From Algimonas porphyrae (GTDB lineage: Bacteria; Pseudomonadota; Alphaproteobacteria; Caulobacterales; Maricaulaceae): a stretch of DNA of 64,000 nt. The position numbers and the translations under genes are program-made. Of this stretch, positions 1 through 7,940 are shown piece after piece. The stretch lies in contig NZ_CP163424.1 of assembly GCF_041429795.1 (NCBI RefSeq), forward strand, positions 2,916,001-2,980,000. The letters run 5' to 3'. The notes under the pieces are model-generated. The model was not told where the DNA came from. It made no database searches and worked only from the letters and a program-made list of their open reading frames with translations. Each line of letters opens with the position of its first letter. The first letter of the stretch is position 1.

Positions 1-559
1 CATAGAGGAAGCCTTTGCGCAGGCTGGTTTCCGTATTAGCAGAGGCTGACACGGTCAATTCGAGGAACCGCTCATCAGGCAGCGCCTTGGTGCTGAGCGC
101 AATGGCCGCACCGCCAAATTCCCCCGAAAATTCCGGATCGAATGTCTTGCTGACGACGGCGTCTGACAAGACCGATGTCGGAAACAGATCGAGTGGTGCG
201 ACACGCCGCAAGGGCTCGGGCGACGGCAGGGGCGAGCCGTTCAGCGTCGCGTTGGCGTAGCGTTCGTTAAGACCGCGCGCGATCACGAACTTGCCGCGGT
301 TCAGTGACAGACCCGTCACGCGCGTCAATGCCGAGGCGATATCGCCGGCCCCGATTTGGGCGAAGACTTCCTCGTCCAGGACGGAGGTGATTTCCGATGT
401 GATGCGTTTTTCGTTCGGGATGAAGACACCGGTCGCAATGACTTCGTCACTGGTCGGCGTCGGGTCGGCGGCGGCATCCTGCGCCGTCGCCAGTTCCGGC
501 ACACTCAGCGCGGAGCCCAGCAGAAGCAGAGCCAGAAATTTGTTTTGAGCTTTCGTCAC
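1..559 (-). CDS. TonB-dependent outer-membrane receptor, N-terminal part (runs off the left edge)
   Basis: Only the first about 186 residues are in the window. The reading begins at a GTG at 559 with a signal peptide (KFLALLLLGSALSVPELATA, then QDAAA) and continues into a plug domain: a segment rich in ITSVLDEEVFAQIGAGDIASA, then VTGLSLNRGKFVIARGLNERY and the STVSKTFDPEFSGEFGG-like stretch typical of plugs that occlude the 22-strand barrel. An in-frame TGA lies eight codons upstream, and no ATG intervenes, so GTG is the best start. It lies 141 bases downstream of the lipoprotein gene on the same strand, with two hairpins between them. The substrate cannot be read from the sequence; the pairing with a surface-type lipoprotein suggests a two-part uptake system. 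The barrel is outside the window. Confidence 0.8.
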   Translation of the reverse strand, partial: MTKAQNKFLALLLLGSALSVPELATAQDAAADPTPTSDEVIATGVFIPNEKRITSEITSVLDEEVFAQIGAGDIASALTRVTGLSLNRGKFVIARGLNERYANATLNGSPLPSPEPLRRVAPLDLFPTSVLSDAVVSKTFDPEFSGEFGGAAIALSTKALPDERFLELTVSASANTETSLRKGFLY

Positions 560-588
560 GGCGATGATCCGTCCCTGTCAAATTTTAT

Positions 589-652
589 GCCGACCCATCG
601 GGTCGGCTGCGTCATTCACGAATTGGCTGGCGACACGCAGAGGACGCCAGCC
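589..652 (-). promoter_or_regulatory. Two consecutive hairpins between lipoprotein and TonB-receptor genes
   Basis: Two perfect 8-bp stems lie in the 141-base spacer: GCCGACCC/GGGTCGGC (589-596 and 600-607, 3-base loop) and GGCTGGCG/CGCCAGCC (625-632 and 645-652, 12-base loop). Neither is followed by a T-run on the minus strand, so simple intrinsic termination is not clear. Position suggests an intercistronic attenuator, partial terminator or mRNA-stabilising structure that sets the ratio of lipoprotein to receptor. Confidence 0.45.
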
Positions 653-700
653 CGACATTTGCGAAACACGATCCGTCGTCCCGCAAATGTCCTGAAGGGC

Positions 701-3481
701 TTATTGGTCGACCAGCAGGGTCCAGCCCTGATACCAGTCGTCATTCGCATCCTCGACGGCACCGATATAGTCGACGACGTCAAAGAAGCTGTCGACAGCA
801 TTGACGTTTGTCGCTGTGACGGCGGCCTCTGCCGTACCCGGTGCGTAACGATCTCCGCCAACCGGACGGGCTGCGAAGTCGGTCACATTGCCACCTAGCT
901 GATTGTTCGAGCCATTGGCCAGAGCGGCCAGCTGCGGGGCGGTTGTGTCACCGTCACTGCGCAGATCCTCGGCATTGCCCGAAATCAGCATGGAGTTCAG
1001 CGCGATATTACCCGTCGTCGCCTGTGTGATCGTTGCAGCATTGTCGATATCAAAGCCGGCTTCGTCGAAATTGGTGATGATGCCATTATAGAGATCGCCC
1101 GCCGTACCTTCGCGCAGCAGGACACCAATATCGGTACCGGTTCCGCCGACGAATGTCAGGTTTGACAAGGTTGGGTTGGAACGCGGCGTGACATCGTTGT
1201 TGCCGGAACGGTTATCGGCCTCGATACCCTGATCGCCGATACCGTCAGCCTGATCGATGATGACATATTGGACTTTTCCGTCCCAGCCATCCGTCCAGTC
1301 GAGCGAGTCATCACCGATACCTGTCAGGACGAGGTGCTTGACATTGACCGAACCACCGAAAAACTCGACACCGTCATCCACATTGTTGTGAACCTGAACG
1401 AAGTCGACCTGCGTGCCCGAGCCGACTCCCTGGAAGGCAATGCCGTTCAGCTCGTCGTCATTATTGATCAGATTACCGGCAAAAGAGACGCGCGTGTAGA
1501 ACAGGTTGCCGGAATTATCATCGGCTGTCCCGCCACCATAGAGACCGGAAGAGCCTTCGCCGGAGCGTTCGCAGCCAGTCGTGCCCGGCGTCACTGTGCC
1601 GTCGATACAGCGGTTGATGGGCCCACGGCCATTGATCACCAGACCGCCCCATTTGCCCCGGTCATTGGCCAGATCGGCGGTTCCGAACACTTCGGCACGC
1701 GACGTCATGACGACAGGAGCCGTGGCCGTCCCGTTGGCGCGGATCTGGCTACCGCGCGAGATGACGAGGTAATCCTCGCCCTGAGCGCCGTAGAGGGTCG
1801 TCCCCGCATCGATCGTCAGGATCGCCGTATCGGCACCTGCAGCCGGAGCCGCCGGATCAGAGCCTGCATCGATCCCGATGAAGACGGCCCCTTGCAGTTC
1901 ATAGGCGAAATTATTGTTCAGCCGGACATTGTCCGTGATCGTCCCGGACAGGGAGCAGATCGACTTACCGCCGACCACGTCACCTGTGCTGAGCGTGCCC
2001 GTAGGACATTCGGTGGGGGATTCGAACAGGCCGAATGTCCAGCCCTGTGCCCAGTTGCTGTCCTCAGTCTCGGTCGGCGAGAACGCACCGATAAAATTCA
2101 GATTGTCGAAGCCTGCGACCATGGACACATCGACGGCTGGAATGACGTTTTCACGATTGCCGGGGAAATAGCCATCGCTCAGCGAGTTGTTGCCTAGTGC
2201 GATATTCGGGCTGTTGGTAATGATCGCATTCGTATCGACCGTTTCACCGGAATCACCGCTCAGCACATTGACGGAATTGTCGAGCAGGATCGATGCGAAG
2301 GAGAGCTCGCCGCTTTGCAGATGCTGGAGCGTCAGATCATTATCGACATCGATACCGGCATCCGGGAAATTGACGATGACGCCATTGACGATGCGTCCGC
2401 GCGTGCCTTCGCGAACGAGAATGCCGATATCGCCGTCCTGACCGACGAAGGTGAAGTTCGAGATGGTCGGGTCAGAGAAAGGCGTGGCGCCATTATTGCC
2501 CGAGCGGTTATCGGCTTCGATCCCCTGATCGCCGGCACCGCCTGCATGCTGGATCAGAACGCGTTGCGCGCCACCCTGCCAGCCATCCGTCCAATCGAGC
2601 GAGTCATCGCCATTCCCTGTCAAAACGAGGTGCGTACAGGTGACATTGCCGCCGAAAAACTCGACGCCGTCATCCGCATTATTATGAACCTGAATATGGT
2701 TGCAGGTCGTGCCGGACCCGACGCCCTGGAAGGCGATGCCATTCAGCTCGTCGTCATTATTGATCAGATTACCCGCATACTTGACCTGAATATATTCCAG
2801 CGTCCCGGCATTGTGTGCCGTGTTGCCGCCACCATAAAGACCCGAGGACCCTTCACCGGACCGTTCGCAGCCTGCCGTACCCGGCGTGACGGTCGCGTCG
2901 ATGCAGCGGTTGATCGGCGCATCGCCATTGATGACCAGTCCCCCCCAGAGGCCGCGATCATTGATCGGATCGACCGTTCCAAGAACGTCTTCGATCGATG
3001 TCATGATGATCGGCTCTGCGGCTGTGCCGGTCGCGTTCAGGCGGGACCCACGCGAGACGACCAGATAGTCCTGACCCGTCTCACCGAAGATTGTCGTGCC
3101 CGCAGGAATAGTCAGCGAGACATTGGCCACACCGTCTTCGCCGACGAAGACCGGACCTGACAGTGCGTAGCCATTTTTGGCCTCAAGCGTCAGATTGGCG
3201 GAAATCGTCCCTGAAATCGTACACGCTTCGACCTGTCCGACAATGTTGCTTTGCCCGTCCGTGAGGTCGAGCGTACTGCGGACCGTCCCTGTCTGGCAGT
3301 CATCGCCAGGAACCAGATCGACGAAGTTCTGTGACACAGGCGGTGTGCCGCCACCGCCACCACCGCCGCCAAGCGTGATCGGCCCGGCGCTTCCGGGCGA
3401 TGATGTGGAGCCGCCACAGGCGGAGAGGACAAGACCGGCAGCCGTTGCGAGCAGGGCCAGCTTCAAGGACTGGTTTGACAT
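701..3481 (-). CDS. Internally duplicated right-handed beta-helix-like lipoprotein
   Basis: A 926-residue lipoprotein. The start at 3481 (MSNQSLKLALL) is chosen because a GAGGC Shine-Dalgarno sits about 8 bases upstream and a clean lipoprotein signal follows with lipobox LSAC (Cys 22); a longer upstream reading lacks both. After the Cys comes a linker with a run of nine glycines coded by a GGN repeat. The rest is two copies of an about 430-residue unit, roughly residues 60-490 and 495-926. Each contains DYLVVSRGS, a W-G-G-L-V-I-N-G motif, NRCIDxTVTPGTxGCERSGEG, NNDDELNGIAFQGVGSG, DDGVEFFGG, DDSLDWTDGW and GIEADNRSGNN, and each ends with a (W)xQGWT segment. The repeated short Asn/Gly/Asp-rich turns suggest a parallel beta-helix. 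Likely exported to the outer membrane, possibly surface exposed. It is upstream of a TonB receptor on the same strand; a partner role is inference. Similar GWGG-type proteins are common in Bacteroidetes. Confidence 0.7.
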   Translation of the reverse strand: MSNQSLKLALLATAAGLVLSACGGSTSSPGSAGPITLGGGGGGGGTPPVSQNFVDLVPGDDCQTGTVRSTLDLTDGQSNIVGQVEACTISGTISANLTLEAKNGYALSGPVFVGEDGVANVSLTIPAGTTIFGETGQDYLVVSRGSRLNATGTAAEPIIMTSIEDVLGTVDPINDRGLWGGLVINGDAPINRCIDATVTPGTAGCERSGEGSSGLYGGGNTAHNAGTLEYIQVKYAGNLINNDDELNGIAFQGVGSGTTCNHIQVHNNADDGVEFFGGNVTCTHLVLTGNGDDSLDWTDGWQGGAQRVLIQHAGGAGDQGIEADNRSGNNGATPFSDPTISNFTFVGQDGDIGILVREGTRGRIVNGVIVNFPDAGIDVDNDLTLQHLQSGELSFASILLDNSVNVLSGDSGETVDTNAIITNSPNIALGNNSLSDGYFPGNRENVIPAVDVSMVAGFDNLNFIGAFSPTETEDSNWAQGWTFGLFESPTECPTGTLSTGDVVGGKSICSLSGTITDNVRLNNNFAYELQGAVFIGIDAGSDPAAPAAGADTAILTIDAGTTLYGAQGEDYLVISRGSQIRANGTATAPVVMTSRAEVFGTADLANDRGKWGGLVINGRGPINRCIDGTVTPGTTGCERSGEGSSGLYGGGTADDNSGNLFYTRVSFAGNLINNDDELNGIAFQGVGSGTQVDFVQVHNNVDDGVEFFGGSVNVKHLVLTGIGDDSLDWTDGWDGKVQYVIIDQADGIGDQGIEADNRSGNNDVTPRSNPTLSNLTFVGGTGTDIGVLLREGTAGDLYNGIITNFDEAGFDIDNAATITQATTGNIALNSMLISGNAEDLRSDGDTTAPQLAALANGSNNQLGGNVTDFAARPVGGDRYAPGTAEAAVTATNVNAVDSFFDVVDYIGAVEDANDDWYQGWTLLVDQ

Positions 3482-3664
3482 GAATTTTGCCTCACGAGGA
3501 TCGAAAAAATCGCGCGCGAGGAATCGTTCGTCGGACCCTCGCAATCTGTGAAGGGCCACACCACCGAAATGTGACGAGAGGACAATAATTGCATGTCGCT
3601 TCAGTGAAAGGACCATGAAGCTTCAATGACGGAGGATGTGGACAACCCGGCTAAGCGCTTGTTG

Positions 3665-3692
3665 CAAAAGAAAACCCGCCTGCAGGAGGCGG
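3665..3692 (-). terminator. Rho-independent terminator after the TPR gene
   Basis: Stem CCCGCCT (3674-3680) / AGGCGGG (3686-3692) with a 5-base loop. On the minus strand the stem is followed by TTTTCTTTT, so it ends transcripts from the TPR gene that stops at 3744. Confidence 0.8.
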
Positions 3693-3743
3693 GTCGTCAG
3701 TTTCTGGCGATGCGAAGATCCGTTCTCGGACCGACTGAATAGG

Positions 3744-4307
3744 TCAGTCGAGGGTCTCCATCTGGACCGCAACAGCGTCCCATCCGGGCCGCAGGTCCAG
3801 CGCGCGCTGATAGGCCTGCCGCGCCTTCACCGTATCGCCGGCCATCTGGTACGTCAGACCCAGACCATATTCGGCGAGCGGCGCAACCGAACCGCGATTG
3901 CTGCAATCTTCGAAGTGGCCACGAGCAGCCATCAGGTCATTGTCCAGCATGGCGGCAAAGCCCTGCCCCAGCGTCGCCAGGCCTTCATGATCGGCAAGAT
4001 CCCCAGCGCGTGTAAAATCCGTCGCCGCGTCATCGAAGCGCCCGAGCGCCATTTTATGCAGACCGCGACGCGACAGGATATGAGCGCGAATTGTTTCGTC
4101 AGGGCCGGCAGCGCGAAGAACCTTCGTGCAGGCGCGGATTGCGCGCGAACTGCTGTCTTCGCTCATGCAATCGCTTAAGAGACCCTGCGATGTCGCTGTG
4201 CCTGTACTCAAGCCGTATGCGATCCCGGAGTCCGGAAAGGTCTCGACAGCTGCTGCTGTTGTCGCCGTGGCCAGTGCCAGTCCGGCTGCTAGAAAAAACG
4301 CTTTCAT
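3744..4307 (-). CDS. Periplasmic tetratricopeptide-repeat protein
   Basis: A 187-residue protein with a signal peptide (MKAFFLAAGLALATATTAAA) followed by TPR-type helices: an RAIRACTKVLRAAG segment, a segment with ILSRRGLHKMALGRFDDAATDF, and GLGLTYQMAGDTVKARQAY, the last a near-consensus TPR ending in ALDLRPGW. The ATG at 4307 is preferred because GGAGG lies 5 bases before it; a TTG at 4319 would put that ribosome site inside the gene. No catalytic residues are visible, so it is probably a protein-protein interaction or scaffold protein. Its upstream region holds several TGTGAC/GTCACA sites, and an intrinsic terminator follows the stop, so it is a single-gene transcription unit. The specific partner is unknown. 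Confidence 0.8.
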   Translation of the reverse strand: MKAFFLAAGLALATATTAAAVETFPDSGIAYGLSTGTATSQGLLSDCMSEDSSSRAIRACTKVLRAAGPDETIRAHILSRRGLHKMALGRFDDAATDFTRAGDLADHEGLATLGQGFAAMLDNDLMAARGHFEDCSNRGSVAPLAEYGLGLTYQMAGDTVKARQAYQRALDLRPGWDAVAVQMETLD

Positions 4308-4631
4308 GTGCGCCTCCAAATTTCAGGCCGAATAATTCTAATTTGGAACATGCGGCTATCGGCTTCACGGAGCATGTTTTTCATTTCTGTGACCATTATG
4401 TGACACAGCCGTCACATGAATGTCAATAATTCAATGACACTTATGTGACACATATCGTCACAGACACGTTATAGTTGGGTTAACGGCAGATATTCGGTCG
4501 CATGGCAAAGCATCGCCGTGGCTATCGCCAAGCGTGACGAATTCGGAGTTTCTTAGCGTAGCCGGTTTTTGGATCGCGCGGCCATCGCGCGGACTGGAAC
4601 GAGTCCGGCGGGCAGAACAGACGGAGCGAGA
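4308..4631. other. Intergenic region upstream of the TPR gene, no gene seen
   Basis: About 320 bases between the TPR gene start and the stop of the minus-strand DUF465 gene. It holds the TGTGAC/GTCACA cluster (4388-4462) and otherwise shows no supportable coding sequence. Confidence 0.6.
4388..4462. promoter_or_regulatory. Cluster of TGTGAC/GTCACA half-sites (candidate operators)
   Basis: TGTGAC occurs at 4388, 4399 (11 bases apart, about one helical turn) and 4444. GTCACA occurs at 4411 and 4457. They form two inverted pairs: TGTGACACAGCCGTCACA (4399-4416) and TGTGACACATATCGTCACA (4444-4462). The cluster is 80-155 bases upstream of the TPR gene start. The arms recall TGTGA/TCACA sites of the CRP/FNR family, but the spacing is 8-9 rather than 6, so the protein that binds is not assigned. 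Confidence 0.5.
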
Positions 4632-4808
4632 TCAGCCCTCGGCGCTGCTACCCTTCTGGGACATTGTGTCCTTGATCTGCAGCTTCTGACGCTTGAGCTG
4701 CGAGATCCGGACATGGTCAGGGGAGGGACTTCGGAGCTCTCGGGCGATCTGATCTTCAATCTCACCATGACGGGATTGCAGTTTTTCCAGATGAGCCGAT
4801 AGCGCCAT
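4632..4808 (-). CDS. DUF465 (YdcH-family) small protein
   Basis: A 58-residue protein beginning MALSAHLEKLQSRHGEIEDQ. It shows the DUF465 pattern: LxxxHxxIxxxI, a variable linker and a terminal (I/V)xxLKRxKLxIKDxM, consistent with a two-helix hairpin. The start at 4808 has GGAGG 6 bases upstream. It is transcribed head-to-head with a second DUF465 gene. The molecular role of the family is not established. Confidence 0.8.
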   Translation of the reverse strand: MALSAHLEKLQSRHGEIEDQIARELRSPSPDHVRISQLKRQKLQIKDTMSQKGSSAEG

Positions 4809-4878
4809 GAAGACCTCCATTATGGGCGATTGGAAATGTCCCATAGCACAAGCCTTTATCTGCCGCTACACTCCGACC

Positions 4879-5151
4879 ATGAACGATGGTCAAGACTCAG
4901 ACGATTCCAGCGCAGACAGCCTGCCAGATGTGGCGGACATGGCGAATCCGGATGCCGAACGGCAGGAAGCGCAGACGCTGCTAGAGCAGCTGCGTCTGGA
5001 GCATCGCCGCATTGATCAGGAGATCAACGCCCTGATCGAAACGGGTGTCGCCGACATGCTGAAGGTTCGGCGGATGAAAAAGATCAAGCTGTCGATCAAG
5101 GACCAGATCGCCTATCTGGAAAACCAGCTGACGCCCGACATTATTGCCTGA
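4879..5151 (+). CDS. DUF465 (YdcH-family) protein with acidic N-terminus
   Basis: A 90-residue protein. An acidic Asp/Ser-rich N-terminus (residues 1-25) is followed by the DUF465 pair of helices: LLEQLRLEHRRIDQEINALI and VRRMKKIKLSIKDQIAYLE. The ATG at 4879 is chosen over one at 4807 because the longer reading would overlap the divergent neighbour's start codon and lacks family resemblance. The gene forms a divergent pair with the DUF465 gene at 4632-4808, with 70 bases between the start codons. Function unknown; the acidic extension is what differs from its partner. Confidence 0.7.
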   Translation: MNDGQDSDDSSADSLPDVADMANPDAERQEAQTLLEQLRLEHRRIDQEINALIETGVADMLKVRRMKKIKLSIKDQIAYLENQLTPDIIA

Positions 5152-5163
5152 AGACCAACGCCG

Positions 5164-5874
5164 CTAACGCGGCTCGACGACCGTGGTCGTATCGATCGAT
5201 TGTGTTCGCTTGCACAGATACATGGCCCGGTCGGCCCGATCAAGAATCTGTTCCGGAGTCTGTGCGATCTCGCACGGTGCCACGCCCCAGCTCGCACCGA
5301 TTGAGATCAAACCGTCTGGATGTACGATCGACTGCTCTCCGATCCGGCAGCTCAGCACACCCGCCTTGGCCTCCGCAATGGCCGCGTCCGACTTGAACAG
5401 CAGAACGCCGAATTCATCGCCCCCCAGACGCGCTACCATATCGCACTGGCGAACACCGGATAGCAGCGTGTCGGCCACACGCTCCAGCAGCTTGTCGCCG
5501 ATCCCGTGGCCATAGCGGTCGTTAATCGCCTTGAATCCGTCCAGATCAAAAAAGATGATCGAAGACATGAGGTCATAGCGGTCCAGCACGGACTGGGCAC
5601 GCTCGACTTCACGCATGAAGGCCCGGCGATTATAGAGCGGCAGCAGCGGATCCATGTCCGCCATACTTTCCAGTTCGAGGACACGCAGCCGCAAACGCGT
5701 CACTTCCTCGTTCAGCACACGGTTGCGCTCGACCAGCTCGGCATCCGTCACACCCAGCTGCTCTGCGACCGGGTCCGCCGCCGTCTGCAGCAATGTCGAT
5801 ATCGGCGTGGAAACGGTCAAGCGCGCGCGGTCCTGTGCTGTGTCTTTACGGGCAAAGCCGCAGCAGACCCCCAT
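5164..5874 (-). CDS. Diguanylate cyclase (GGDEF domain)
   Basis: A 236-residue cytoplasmic protein expected to make cyclic di-GMP from two GTP. Residues 45-72 form a heptad-like helix (ELVERNRVLNEEVTRLRLRV) that could dimerise the enzyme. The GGDEF domain follows: DPLLPLYNRRAF, FFDLDGFKAINDRYGH (metal site) and an intact GGDEF at 151-155. An RQCD at 142-145, five residues before GGDEF, matches the RxxD inhibitory site, so product inhibition is likely. No sensor, receiver or membrane domain is present. The start at ATG 5874 has only a weak ribosome site. It ends 12 bases from the convergent DUF465 gene. Confidence 0.85.
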   Translation of the reverse strand: MGVCCGFARKDTAQDRARLTVSTPISTLLQTAADPVAEQLGVTDAELVERNRVLNEEVTRLRLRVLELESMADMDPLLPLYNRRAFMREVERAQSVLDRYDLMSSIIFFDLDGFKAINDRYGHGIGDKLLERVADTLLSGVRQCDMVARLGGDEFGVLLFKSDAAIAEAKAGVLSCRIGEQSIVHPDGLISIGASWGVAPCEIAQTPEQILDRADRAMYLCKRTQSIDTTTVVEPR

Positions 5875-6021
5875 GACCTGCCCCGACGATCTGCCCCATG
5901 ATCGTCAGCGCACACTGCCCCAGCGCCGGTTAATGGCCAGCTAAGACGAGGCGGATTTTCACGATCGCTCCTTTGAAAGGCGTGACCAACCTGACGGACG
6001 CGGGGGCCGACGCGGTCTCGA

Positions 6022-6049
6022 TTGACCTTGTTGCGGCAATCGCTATGGT
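6022..6049 (+). promoter_or_regulatory. Candidate promoter for purEK
   Basis: TTGACC (6022-6027), a 16-base spacer and TATGGT (6044-6049), about 37 bases before the purE start. It fits a housekeeping-type promoter but was found by eye only. Confidence 0.3.
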
Positions 6050-6086
6050 TGGGCGCTTTCCAGCGGCGGAAGCGAGTCTCCCCCTC

Positions 6087-6611
6087 ATGAGCACCCCATC
6101 TGTTTCTCCTTCGGCTGTTCCTTCTTCGGCAACACCTCCGGTCGCCATCATCATGGGCTCGACCAGTGACTGGCCGACCATGGAACATGCGGCCATGATC
6201 CTGGACGAACTCGGCATTGCCTATGAGGCGACCGTGATTTCGGCCCACCGCACGCCGCAGCGACTCTATGATTTTTCCACCGCCGCTGCCGAACGCGGTT
6301 TCAAGGTTGTCATTGCCGGCGCGGGCGGCGCGGCGCATTTGCCCGGCATGTGCGCGTCCATGACCCGCCTGCCCGTACTGGGCGTCCCGGTAGAGTCCAA
6401 GGCATTGTCCGGAATGGACAGCCTGTTGTCGATCGCGCAGATGCCTGGCGGCGTGCCCGTCGGTACGCTCGCAATTGGCAAGTCCGGCGCGAAGAATGCA
6501 GGCCTGCTGGCAGCCGCCATGCTGGCCACGTCCGACGATAGGCTGGCGGCGCGGCTGGATGACTGGCGCGCGCGGCAGACCGACAGTATCGGCACGGATC
6601 CCCGCGGCTAG
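6087..6611 (+). CDS. purE: 5-(carboxyamino)imidazole ribonucleotide mutase PurE
   Basis: Moves the carboxylate of N5-CAIR to C4 in purine synthesis. The 174-residue protein has the class I landmarks: [12 protein letters not shown] (phosphate/ribose site), ISAHRTP (catalytic His) and [12 protein letters not shown], followed by [18 protein letters not shown]. The ATG at 6087 gives a family-typical length; a longer reading from 5973 would add about 38 residues with no resemblance. It is 18 bases upstream of purK and shares its transcript. PurE converts the PurK product directly. Confidence 0.95.
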   Translation: MSTPSVSPSAVPSSATPPVAIIMGSTSDWPTMEHAAMILDELGIAYEATVISAHRTPQRLYDFSTAAAERGFKVVIAGAGGAAHLPGMCASMTRLPVLGVPVESKALSGMDSLLSIAQMPGGVPVGTLAIGKSGAKNAGLLAAAMLATSDDRLAARLDDWRARQTDSIGTDPRG

Positions 6612-6629
6612 ACAGCAGACGAGATCCCC

Positions 6630-7688
6630 ATGACGCCCCTCCCTCCCGGATCCACGATCGGCATTCTCGGCGGCGGACAGCTGGGTCGCATGCTGGCGCT
6701 TGCCGCGGCCCGGCTGGGCCTGAAAACCCATAGTTACGGCCCCTGCGACAGCGACCCTGCCGGACAGGTTTCGACCCATCATACCCAGGCCGCCTATGAT
6801 GATGAGGCGGCGCTCGCCCGCTTCGGCGCGAGCTGCGACGTCATCACCTATGAGTGGGAATCGATCCCGCTTCGCGCCGTCGAACTGGCCGGGGCGGGCA
6901 AGCCGATCGCGCCCAACCTGAATGCCTTGCGCACGGCGCAGGACCGGCTGCTGGAGAAGACATTTCTATCGGGCCTGCCGGGCGTGTCCGTTGCCCCGTT
7001 CCGGGAAGCGGGCGACAGCATCCACGCCATGCGTCGGGCGATCCAGTTTCTCGGCCTGCCCTGCGTGGTGAAAACACGGCGCGGCGGCTATGACGGCAAG
7101 GGTCAGGCGGTGATCCGCGACGAATCCGATATCGTTCCGGTCTGGGAAGCGCTTGGCGCTTTTGACCTGATTCTGGAAGGCTTCGTCGATTTCACCCGCG
7201 AAGCCAGCGTGATCTGTTCGCGCAATCCGCAAGGCGACGTCAAGGCCTGGCCGCTGACCGAGAATGTTCACCGGGATCATATTCTGCACAGCTCGACCGC
7301 CCCTGCGGCGGGTGACGACGGCACGCCAAGCCGGATCGCCCGCACCATTGTCGACGCGCTTGATTATGTTGGCGTCATTGGCGTCGAACTGTTCGACACG
7401 CCACAAGGCTGGCTGGTCAACGAAATCGCCCCGCGCGTTCACAATAGCGGCCACTGGACCCAGGATGCGGGCTGCACCGATCAGTTCGAACAGCATATTC
7501 GCGCCGTCGCCGGATGGCCGCTCGGTGACACCACCCCGGCCTGGCCCGTTCAGATGACCAATCTGATCGGAACGGACGCCCAAAGCTGGGACGTCCTCGC
7601 CCATGACCCCTCGGCCCGCATTCATCTTTACGGCAAGACTGAGATGCGCGACGGGCGGAAAATGGGCCATGTGAATCGCCGCCTCTGA
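6630..7688 (+). CDS. purK: N5-carboxyaminoimidazole ribonucleotide synthase PurK
   Basis: ATP-grasp enzyme that makes N5-CAIR from AIR, bicarbonate and ATP. It is 352 residues, the usual size. Visible landmarks are an N-terminal IGILGGGQLGRMLALAAARLG, the ATP-grasp region with VVKTRRGGYDGKGQ, ILEGFVDFTREASVI, and the metal/phosphate region GVELFDTPQGWLVNEIAPRVHNSGHWT. It follows purE in the same operon. Nothing is unusual. Confidence 0.95.
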   Translation: MTPLPPGSTIGILGGGQLGRMLALAAARLGLKTHSYGPCDSDPAGQVSTHHTQAAYDDEAALARFGASCDVITYEWESIPLRAVELAGAGKPIAPNLNALRTAQDRLLEKTFLSGLPGVSVAPFREAGDSIHAMRRAIQFLGLPCVVKTRRGGYDGKGQAVIRDESDIVPVWEALGAFDLILEGFVDFTREASVICSRNPQGDVKAWPLTENVHRDHILHSSTAPAAGDDGTPSRIARTIVDALDYVGVIGVELFDTPQGWLVNEIAPRVHNSGHWTQDAGCTDQFEQHIRAVAGWPLGDTTPAWPVQMTNLIGTDAQSWDVLAHDPSARIHLYGKTEMRDGRKMGHVNRRL

Positions 7689-7940
7689 CCGTTCGGTCCC
7701 AGTGTCGAGCCCTTTACCCAGCCCCTCGCTTCCACATCACCCAATTCTCCCGCCCCATCCATCTGCCCTTGGCTTTCATTACCGGAACCTAGCGGAATGG
7801 AATGCAGTCTGCGGTCTGCGGTCTGGCTGTTTCGTAGGTCCCGGAGGCTTCATCGGTCGGCCTATCTCGCAACCCTCTCGGTTAGATGCACCGGTAGGCG
7901 ATAAGCCGTTCTGAAAGTTATAAACGAGTTCAGCCCGCTC

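Noticed and set aside
1268-3160. Two long plus-strand open frames (1268-2197 and 2315-3160) opposite the lipoprotein
   Set aside because: They sit at equal positions of the two repeats and resemble each other only because the lipoprotein is duplicated. No signal or domain is visible.
4399-4416. Standard CRP site
   Set aside because: Arms resemble TGTGA/TCACA but the spacer is 8, not 6; left unassigned.
5817-6782. Long minus-strand open frame opposite purE
   Set aside because: Antisense of PurE and the start of PurK; Arg/Gly/His-rich with no domain.
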